From positions 1 to 8,040 of the forward strand of contig CAMWNY010000102.1 of assembly GCA_947175775.1 (NCBI GenBank): 8,040 nt of DNA, given 5' to 3'. A program made the position numbers and the translations under genes. Under the pieces are notes generated by a model that was not told the DNA's origin, did not search any database, and was given only the letters and a program-made list of their open reading frames with translations. The DNA comes from an uncultured Lachnospiraceae bacterium. Its GTDB lineage: Bacteria > Bacillota > Clostridia > Lachnospirales > Lachnospiraceae. The stretch's first letter is position 1. Each line of letters starts with the position of its first letter. Shown here in pieces: positions 4,164 to 8,040 of the stretch.

Positions 4164-4257
4164 CAATAAGAATGATTTATCTTGTAACAACAAAAATCAC
4201 ATGATGCAGGTATTAAAAAATAAGAAGGTGGATATCAAAACTCCACCTTCTTATTTT
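4164..4257 (+). ncRNA. Candidate small RNA ending in a strong terminator
   Basis: The stretch between a good promoter (4129-4157) and a 16-bp terminator (4217-4257) contains no ribosome binding site plus start codon of any length, so a transcript of about 90 bases would be noncoding. The first 50 bases are A-rich and appear single-stranded, as in base-pairing small RNAs. No long complementarity to the neighbouring ribosome binding sites was found by eye. The limits are estimated from the promoter. Confidence 0.35.
4217..4257. terminator. Strong bidirectional intrinsic terminator
   Basis: AAAATAAGAAGGTGGA (4217-4232) pairs perfectly with TCCACCTTCTTATTTT (4242-4257) over 16 bp, around a 9-base loop. 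It closes the glycine-zipper/peptide region and insulates it from the recombination operon. Confidence 0.93.
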
Positions 4258-4447
4258 CAGCTTATATGTTATTAATGGAGAATCCGAAATGTATTTGATA
4301 AGTGCGTATTTTTCCATGATGAATTGTTTAAAAAATAAGGTTTAAAACGTTGAATGTATTTCAATAAAAGATGGAAGAAAATGTTGAGACAAAAGGTAAG
4401 CAATTCCTTTAGGCAATGTATAAACTCTATAAAATGGCTAATATAAT
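4258..4447. other. AT-rich noncoding stretch upstream of the recombination operon
   Basis: No convincing gene is seen; a minus-strand frame (4272-4475) lacks a ribosome binding site and any recognisable motif. -10-like sequences TATAAA (4428-4433) and TATAAT (4442-4447) lack good -35 partners. The first would place the whole hairpin at 4448-4522 in the transcript. Confidence 0.5.
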
Positions 4448-4522
4448 ATCCTCCTGTTACAAATACACAGCGCATACACGGAGCTACAACATCAGCTCCA
4501 AAAGCGCAGAATACAGGAGGAT
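4448..4522 (+). promoter_or_regulatory. Leader hairpin masking the ribosome binding site of the recombination operon
   Basis: ATCCTCCTGT (4448-4457) pairs perfectly with ACAGGAGGAT (4513-4522), which contains the Shine-Dalgarno sequence AGGAGG of the gene at 4529. Inside lie GCGC (4470-4473) with GCGC (4504-4507), and GGAGCT (4480-4485) with AGCTCC (4494-4499). The three stacked stems would hide the ribosome binding site if the leader is transcribed from upstream of 4448. ATACAC also repeats at 4463 and 4474. Confidence 0.6.
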
Positions 4523-4528
4523 TTTTTA

Positions 4529-4621
4529 ATGGAAAAAGGAATGAAACTTTTGAAGCTCGTAGGAAAAGCAGCAGCCAGCGTCATCATATGGGCGGCGGGA
4601 AGGCTAGAAAGGAGGAAGTGA
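4529..4621 (+). CDS. 30-residue basic amphipathic peptide upstream of DUF932
   Basis: The peptide begins MEKGMKLLKLVGKAAASVII and ends WAAGRLERRK. It has basic ends around a short hydrophobic middle, suggesting a membrane-associated or amphipathic helix. AGGAGG (4515-4520) lies 8 bases before the ATG, an excellent site, and it is the one enclosed in the leader hairpin at 4448-4522. The stop codon ends 2 bases before the DUF932 start, and the DUF932 ribosome binding site lies within its last codons, so translation of the two is probably coupled. It may act as a leader peptide controlling the operon or as a real small protein. No family is recognised. Confidence 0.6.
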   Translation: MEKGMKLLKLVGKAAASVIIWAAGRLERRK

Positions 4622-4623
4622 TT

Positions 4624-5556
4624 ATGGCGGCAGAAGTGGAAACAATGTTCTCAACAAGGGTAAAGCCGTGGCACGGGATAGGCACTGTCGTAGAGGAATG
4701 CCCTAACTCAAAGGAAGCAATCAAGCTTGCAGGGCTTGACTGGAAGGTTGAACAGAAGGATATTTATACAGAAAGCGGGATAGCGGTTTCCGGCTATAAA
4801 GCAAATGTCAGGGATACCGACCAAAGCATACTGGGAGTCGTCAGCGACCGCTATCAGGTAGTGCAGAATGAGGAAGCCTTTGCATTTACGGACACGCTAT
4901 TAGGGGAAGGCGTGCGCTACGAAACGGCAGGCTCCTTACAGGGAGGTAGGCGCACGTTTATACTGGCGAAGCTTCCACAGCGGTTCATCATTGCGGGCGA
5001 TGAGATAATGCCGTATTTTGTCATCATGAACTCGCATGATGCAGGCTGTTCCATAAAAGCAGCCATGACACCAATACGCGTCGTATGTCAGAATACACTC
5101 AACCTTGCGTTGCGCACCGCAAAACGCGTATGGATGACAAAACACACGTCCAACATCATGGACAGGATAGACGACGCACGCATAACACTGCAGTTTGCGG
5201 AGCAATACATGAAAGAAATGGGGAAAAGTGTGGACGAACTGTCACGGAAACGCCTGACGGACAAGAAGGTCATGGAATACATGTCCGAGTTCTTCCCCGT
5301 TACGCAGGACATGACGGACGCGCAGAGGAAAAACAACCTTATCCTGCTGAACGACATGAAGGCAAGGTATTTCGACGCGCCCGATTTGAAGGGAATGGAC
5401 AGGAACGGTTACCGTTTTGTCAACGCGGTAGCCGATTTTGCAACCCACGCGGAACCCATACGTAGGACAAGGAATTACAGGGAAAACCTTTTCCTGAAGA
5501 CGGTGGAAGGAAACCCACTCACAGATAAGGCATATCAGATGATGTGCGCGGCATGA
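4624..5556 (+). CDS. DUF932 phage/plasmid-like protein
   Basis: The 310-residue protein matches the DUF932 family (TIGR03299, phage/plasmid-like protein) at its usual length. Recognisable blocks are the N-terminal ETMF..R.KPWHGIGT (about 6-20), the LGVVSDRYQVVQNEEAFAF region (about 70), RTFILAKLP (about 112), and the most conserved stretch, HDAGCSIKAAMTPIRVVCQN followed by TLNLAL (about 138-163). The C-terminal part is helical and charged. ATG 4624 is chosen because AAAGGAGG (4608-4615) lies 8 bases upstream and because family members begin at this point; an in-frame ATG at 4588 lies inside the preceding small gene. The biochemical role of DUF932 is unknown, but it recurs beside YqaJ nucleases and annealing proteins on phages, plasmids and integrative elements, as here, suggesting a part in element DNA metabolism. 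Confidence 0.92.
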   Translation: MAAEVETMFSTRVKPWHGIGTVVEECPNSKEAIKLAGLDWKVEQKDIYTESGIAVSGYKANVRDTDQSILGVVSDRYQVVQNEEAFAFTDTLLGEGVRYETAGSLQGGRRTFILAKLPQRFIIAGDEIMPYFVIMNSHDAGCSIKAAMTPIRVVCQNTLNLALRTAKRVWMTKHTSNIMDRIDDARITLQFAEQYMKEMGKSVDELSRKRLTDKKVMEYMSEFFPVTQDMTDAQRKNNLILLNDMKARYFDAPDLKGMDRNGYRFVNAVADFATHAEPIRRTRNYRENLFLKTVEGNPLTDKAYQMMCAA

Positions 5557-5567
5557 CGGAACAATGG

Positions 5568-5607
5568 CAGGAGGCAGCATACCAAACGGTATGAGCTTCC
5601 TGTTTTT
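5568..5607 (+). terminator. Intrinsic terminator between DUF932 and yqaJ
   Basis: CAGGAGGC (5568-5575) pairs with GCTTCCTG (5595-5602), and CATACC (5578-5583) with GGTATG (5588-5593), across a small internal loop and a 4-base loop AAAC. TTTTT follows (5603-5607). Its place inside a same-strand gene series suggests partial termination that sets expression of the downstream nuclease and annealing genes. TCTGCCC (5607-5613) with GGGCAGA (5654-5660) and TTCCTG (5597-5602) with CAGGAA (5663-5668) could form an alternative hairpin sharing one arm. No recognisable gene lies in 5557-5712. Confidence 0.75.
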
Positions 5608-5712
5608 CTGCCCGCTGGTTACATCAGAGGCATATAGCTGTTTGGAGCAGACGGGGCAGAGACAGGAAAAAATAAAACACATAAATGCGTATATGCATGG
5701 AAGGGAGAACGG

Positions 5713-6642
5713 ATGTATCAGAAAACACCAACAGCAGGAATGAGCAATGAGGAATGGCTTGCACTCCGCAAGACAGGCATAGGCGGTTCCGACGCGGGAA
5801 CGGTCTGTGGACTGAACCCCTACAGCAGCCCCATGAAACTGTACTGTGACAAGATAAGCAGCGAAACGGAGCAGTTGGATAACGAAGCCGTCCGACAGGG
5901 GCACGACCTTGAGGAGTATGTCGCGCAGCGCTTTGCGGAGGCGACGGGATTAAAGGTAAGACGCTCCAATTATATGTACCGGAGCGTAGAGCACCCGTTC
6001 ATGATAGCGGACGTTGACAGGCTCATCGTCGGGGAGGACGCAGGCTTGGAGTGCAAGACGGCAAGCGCATACAATGCGGACAAATGGAAGGACGGCGACA
6101 TTCCGCTCCATTATGTCCTGCAGTGCTGTCATTACATGGCTGTGACGGGGAAACGGACATGGTATATTGCGGCGGTAATCCTCGGGCAGAAGTTCGTATA
6201 CAGGAAGCTTGAGTGGGACGACGAACTCATTGCCCGCCTGATTGAAGCGGAAAAGGATTTTTGGGAGAACCACGTCATGGCGAAGGCAATGCCCGCGCCC
6301 GACGGTTCGGAAGCGTGCGACAGGTTCCTGAACGGGTATTTTGGCTTGGCAAGGAAGGGCAGCGCCATAAGCCTGAACGGTTTTGACGAAAAGCTCAGCC
6401 GCAGGGCGGAAATCGTTGAGGAGATAGGCAGGCTTCAGAAAGAGCAGAGCCTCATAGAGCAGGAGGTAAAGCTTTACATGAAGGACAACGAGTTTGCGGC
6501 AAGCGGCAGGTACAGGGTGTCGTGGAGCAGCGTGGAAACGACAAGGCTAGACACAAAGCGCATCAGGGAGGAACAGCCGCAGATTTACAGGGATTACGCA
6601 AACAGGTCCGTATCGCGCAGGTTTCAGGTAAAAGCGGCGTGA
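5713..6642 (+). CDS. yqaJ: YqaJ-type viral recombinase (lambda exonuclease-like nuclease)
   Basis: The 309-residue protein belongs to the YqaJ/lambda-exonuclease branch of PD-(D/E)XK nucleases, which degrade one strand from double-strand ends to expose single strands for annealing. Visible landmarks are the N-terminal TGIGGSDAGTVCGLNPYSSP (about 21-40), GHDLEEYVAQRF with an acidic residue at Glu67, the catalytic set ADVDRLI (Asp102) and GLECKTAS (Glu113-x-Lys115), and YVLQCCHYMAVTG (about 133-145), which carries the usual Gln and Tyr. All catalytic residues are present. The C-terminal 90 residues (a coiled-coil-like RRAEIVEEIGRLQKEQSLIE and a basic end) are also seen in mobile-element YqaJ proteins. 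GGGAG (5703-5707) lies 5 bases upstream of the ATG. With the Rad52-like protein at 7024 it forms an exonuclease/annealing pair of the Red type. Confidence 0.95.
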   Translation: MYQKTPTAGMSNEEWLALRKTGIGGSDAGTVCGLNPYSSPMKLYCDKISSETEQLDNEAVRQGHDLEEYVAQRFAEATGLKVRRSNYMYRSVEHPFMIADVDRLIVGEDAGLECKTASAYNADKWKDGDIPLHYVLQCCHYMAVTGKRTWYIAAVILGQKFVYRKLEWDDELIARLIEAEKDFWENHVMAKAMPAPDGSEACDRFLNGYFGLARKGSAISLNGFDEKLSRRAEIVEEIGRLQKEQSLIEQEVKLYMKDNEFAASGRYRVSWSSVETTRLDTKRIREEQPQIYRDYANRSVSRRFQVKAA

Positions 6643-6683
6643 CGGGCAAAATATGCCAAAACAGGCAGGAAACGGAGGAAAGC

Positions 6684-7067
6684 ATGGAAGGATACAGTGT
6701 GAGAGAACATTTCATGGACAGGATTTACGGGGAATATCAGGAATACAAAGCTTCTGTATTGAGCTGTCCGAATGCGGAGATTTTCGGAAGGTGCTACGAG
6801 ATTGACGTTATGGTGAATTTCTATGAGATTTTGGTGGATATTGTGGACAGTCTTGCCGAACGTACAATAACGGCGCTTCTGCAGCGGAAGAACATCTTGA
6901 CGGAATTGTATAATGCGTGGCTCAAAAAGGATGACTGCAATTACAGGGAAATGGAAAGCCATGTAAAAGACGAGGCTGAAAACATGACAGAAAAATTTAC
7001 AATTATACAGAAAGGGGAAAGTCATGGAAAAAAATGCGGCTGTGGTAAGGCTGCTGAATGCGGATGA
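6684..7067 (+). CDS. DUF3848-like protein
   Basis: The 127-residue protein is mostly helical. The layout YGEYQEYKASVLSCPNAEIF, then RCYEIDVMVNFYEIL, and NILTELYNAWLKKDDCNYRE (about 70-89) matches the DUF3848 pattern, including the ...LY..WL+.D....E... ending, as I recall it. The role of the domain is unknown; it recurs in Clostridia phages and integrative elements. The ATG at 6684 is chosen for GGAGG (6674-6678), 5 bases upstream. A longer frame from 6522 runs antiparallel in content to nothing and lies inside yqaJ. The last 44 bases overlap the start of the next gene in another frame, giving a cysteine/glycine tail (KKCGCGKAAECG) that lies outside the domain and is probably just a read-out of the overlap. 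Confidence 0.7.
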   Translation: MEGYSVREHFMDRIYGEYQEYKASVLSCPNAEIFGRCYEIDVMVNFYEILVDIVDSLAERTITALLQRKNILTELYNAWLKKDDCNYREMESHVKDEAENMTEKFTIIQKGESHGKKCGCGKAAECG

Positions 7068-7746
7068 GATAGAATGCCGCGTTGCAACAGCCAGTGAAAA
7101 AGGGGTGAGTCTTCTGCTCTACAAGGACGCGAGGGTTGACCAGAAGATACTCGACGAGACGTTCGGTGCGTTCGGGTGGAAAAGGAGCCACCAGTGCATA
7201 GACGGGAACTTATACTGTACAGTGGAAATCCGCGACAAACAAACCGGGGAATGGATTGCAAAACAGGATGTTGGAACCACGGGATATTCCGAAAAGGAAA
7301 AATCACAGGCGTCGGACAGCTTCAAGCGTGCCTGCTTCAACTGGGGAATCGGAAGGGAGCTTTATACGGCTCCCTTTATTTGGATTCCCGCAGACAGGAC
7401 GGAAATCAGGAAAAAGGGTGACCGTTATTACTGTAATGAGGAATTTTCGGTTACATCTATTGAATATGGCAACGCGAGGGAGATAACGGGGCTTGTCATT
7501 GTGAACAATAAAGGGAAACAGGTGTACCAGCTTATGGCAAAGGGAGAGACTGGAGAAACACAGGAAAAAGGCTCGCTTTCCAAAAAGCAGATGGACGGTC
7601 TTAAAACAGAGCTGCAGCGTACGGGCGTTGCAATGGAAACGGTTCAGGAACGGTATCAGATCAGCGACCCGACGCAGATGTCGGCGGAACTGTACGACAG
7701 GGTAATGCTTGCACTGGCGAAAACAAAGTCAGCCAAAGCGGCGTAA
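7024..7746 (+). CDS. Rad52-superfamily-like single-strand annealing protein
   Basis: The 240-residue protein matches the phage annealing proteins annotated as Rad52/Rad22-like. The annealing domain covers roughly 1-160: KGVSLLLYKDARVDQKILDE, FGAFGWKRSHQ, the C.V.I.D...G.W..KQDVGT strand region, and the hallmark GYSEKEKSQASDSFKRACFN followed by WGIGRELYTAPFIWIP (87-122). The C-terminal segment (about 185-235: LSKKQMDGLKTELQRTGVAM...YDRVMLAL) resembles the small helical tail found after many phage recombinases. Such proteins coat single strands made by the exonuclease and anneal them to complementary DNA without ATP. The partner here is YqaJ, 0.4 kb upstream. AAAGGGGAAA (7011-7020) lies just before the ATG. 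The start overlaps the DUF3848-like gene by 44 bases, consistent with coupled translation. The domain call is from recall, not a search. Confidence 0.85.
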   Translation: MEKNAAVVRLLNADEIECRVATASEKGVSLLLYKDARVDQKILDETFGAFGWKRSHQCIDGNLYCTVEIRDKQTGEWIAKQDVGTTGYSEKEKSQASDSFKRACFNWGIGRELYTAPFIWIPADRTEIRKKGDRYYCNEEFSVTSIEYGNAREITGLVIVNNKGKQVYQLMAKGETGETQEKGSLSKKQMDGLKTELQRTGVAMETVQERYQISDPTQMSAELYDRVMLALAKTKSAKAA

Positions 7747-7760
7747 AAGGAGGGTGATAC

Positions 7761-7955
7761 ATGGGAATAGAAAGTTTTGCAGAAAAGGTAAAGGAAAATG
7801 TAAAGAGAAAGCTTGGAAAGGACTGCGACGTTACGGTGCGGAAAGTGGGAAAAAATAACGGGGGAAGCTGTACGGGACTGTGCGTGACGGAGGACGGGGC
7901 ATCACTGTCGCCGCTGATATACATAGACAGCCATAATGAAATCTATAAAAAATGA
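7761..7955 (+). CDS. Short DUF5688-like protein
   Basis: The 64-residue product begins MGIESFAEKVKENVKRKLGK and continues CDVTVRKVGKNNGGSCTGLC and SLSPLIYIDSHNEIYKK. This is the N-terminal pattern of DUF5688 proteins: an amphipathic helix, then V..V.KNNG...TGL, then a ..SP.IYL/I motif. DUF5688 members are usually several hundred residues, so this is only the first domain. No continuation is found in other frames in the 85 bases after the stop, so it is either a natural mini-version or truncated. Ribosome binding is strong (AAAGGAGGGTGA, 7746-7757). It follows the annealing gene by 14 bases and closes the visible operon. The function of DUF5688 is unknown. Confidence 0.7.
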   Translation: MGIESFAEKVKENVKRKLGKDCDVTVRKVGKNNGGSCTGLCVTEDGASLSPLIYIDSHNEIYKK

Positions 7956-8024
7956 ATCACAAAACCAGCTCGTACTGCGGAATAAGTGGCTGAAACATAA
8001 AGCCAGATAAGAACTGAGGTTAAC

Positions 8025-8040
8025 ATGAGTCGGTTACTGG
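8025..8040 (+). CDS. Possible start of a further gene, cut by the window edge
   Basis: An ATG at 8025 follows GAGGT (8016-8020) with a 4-base gap and opens MSRLL before the sequence ends. Five codons cannot be identified, and the ribosome binding site is only fair. The 69 bases before it (7956-8024) show no terminator beyond a weak TGGCT/AGCCA hairpin (7988-8006). Confidence 0.25.

Larger units (their letters stand above)
1528..8040. mobile_element. Integrated element, one end visible, other end outside window
   Basis: The left limit is inferred from the tRNA-Pro gene cut at 1527/1528. To the right are features typical of phages and integrative elements: short repeats near the junction, HTH regulators, very small genes, and a recombination operon with DUF932, YqaJ, DUF3848 and a Rad52-like annealing protein. 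No integrase, excisionase, relaxase, conjugation, capsid, terminase or replication initiator gene is visible, so prophage, integrative conjugative element and mobilizable island cannot be told apart. Positions 1616-1812 hold no gene. They contain one TTGGGCGT word (1643-1650) and a promoter-like sequence. Confidence 0.6.

Noticed and set aside
4066..4257. Classical type I toxin-antitoxin with an antisense RNA
   Set aside because: No convincing minus-strand promoter opposite the peptide gene or its leader was found. The possible small RNA is on the same strand and shows no long complementarity by eye.
4272..4475. Minus-strand frame of 67 codons
   Set aside because: There is no ribosome binding site, its composition is what AT-rich noncoding DNA gives, and no motif is recognisable.
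5591..5743. Frame of about 50 codons from the terminator loop into yqaJ
   Set aside because: Its start lies in the terminator stem, no ribosome binding site precedes it, and it has no motif.
5242..5904. Long minus-strand frame with a CPVCSKQLYASD segment resembling a zinc ribbon
   Set aside because: It is antisense to the ends of DUF932 and yqaJ and spans the terminator. The cysteine pair comes from the GC-rich hairpin at 5607-5660.
6522..6683. Upstream extension of the DUF3848-like gene
   Set aside because: It lies inside yqaJ in another frame. The ATG at 6684 has a proper ribosome binding site and the domain begins there.

Overview
The window looks like Bacillota, most likely a gut-type Clostridia (Lachnospiraceae-like) genome. 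The signs are strong AAGGAGG-type ribosome binding sites, low to moderate G+C, and protein families typical of that group (YigZ with a long C-terminal domain, Rpn-type tails, DUF932, DUF3848, DUF5688). It appears to span one chromosomal junction of an integrated mobile element.

Positions 1 to about 1485 are chromosome. A partial gene on the minus strand encodes a YtxH-like, membrane-anchored acidic protein. Diverging from it is a complete YigZ/IMPACT-family gene that ends in a textbook hairpin terminator. At 1486-1527 lies the 3' half of a tRNA-Pro gene (minus strand), cut exactly at the anticodon loop. This marks a probable attachment site. Everything to its right is read as the integrated element, whose other end and integrase lie outside the window.

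Positions 1528 to about 4450 form an AT-rich control region. It holds repeats that could be integrase arm sites (TACCCCAATT twice, TTGGGCGT or its complement five times), a remnant resembling the tail of an Rpn nuclease, two minus-strand HTH regulators, and several very small plus-strand genes. The most distinctive part is 3277-4257. There an HTH regulator faces a 67-residue glycine-zipper peptide across three tandem 52-bp units. Each unit carries one copy of a palindrome close to ATGCTTAANAAGCAT, and the palindrome centres are exactly 52 bp apart. The promoters in both directions lie between palindromes. Downstream are a 26-residue membrane peptide with a near-perfect Shine-Dalgarno sequence, a possible small RNA and a strong terminator.

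Positions 4529-7955 are less AT-rich and form a plus-strand recombination operon: a 30-residue peptide, DUF932, a YqaJ/lambda-exonuclease-type nuclease, a DUF3848-like protein, a Rad52-superfamily-like single-strand annealing protein and a short DUF5688-like protein. The nuclease and annealing protein together make a Red-like homologous recombination pair. A hairpin over the first ribosome binding site and a terminator between DUF932 and yqaJ suggest post-transcriptional control.
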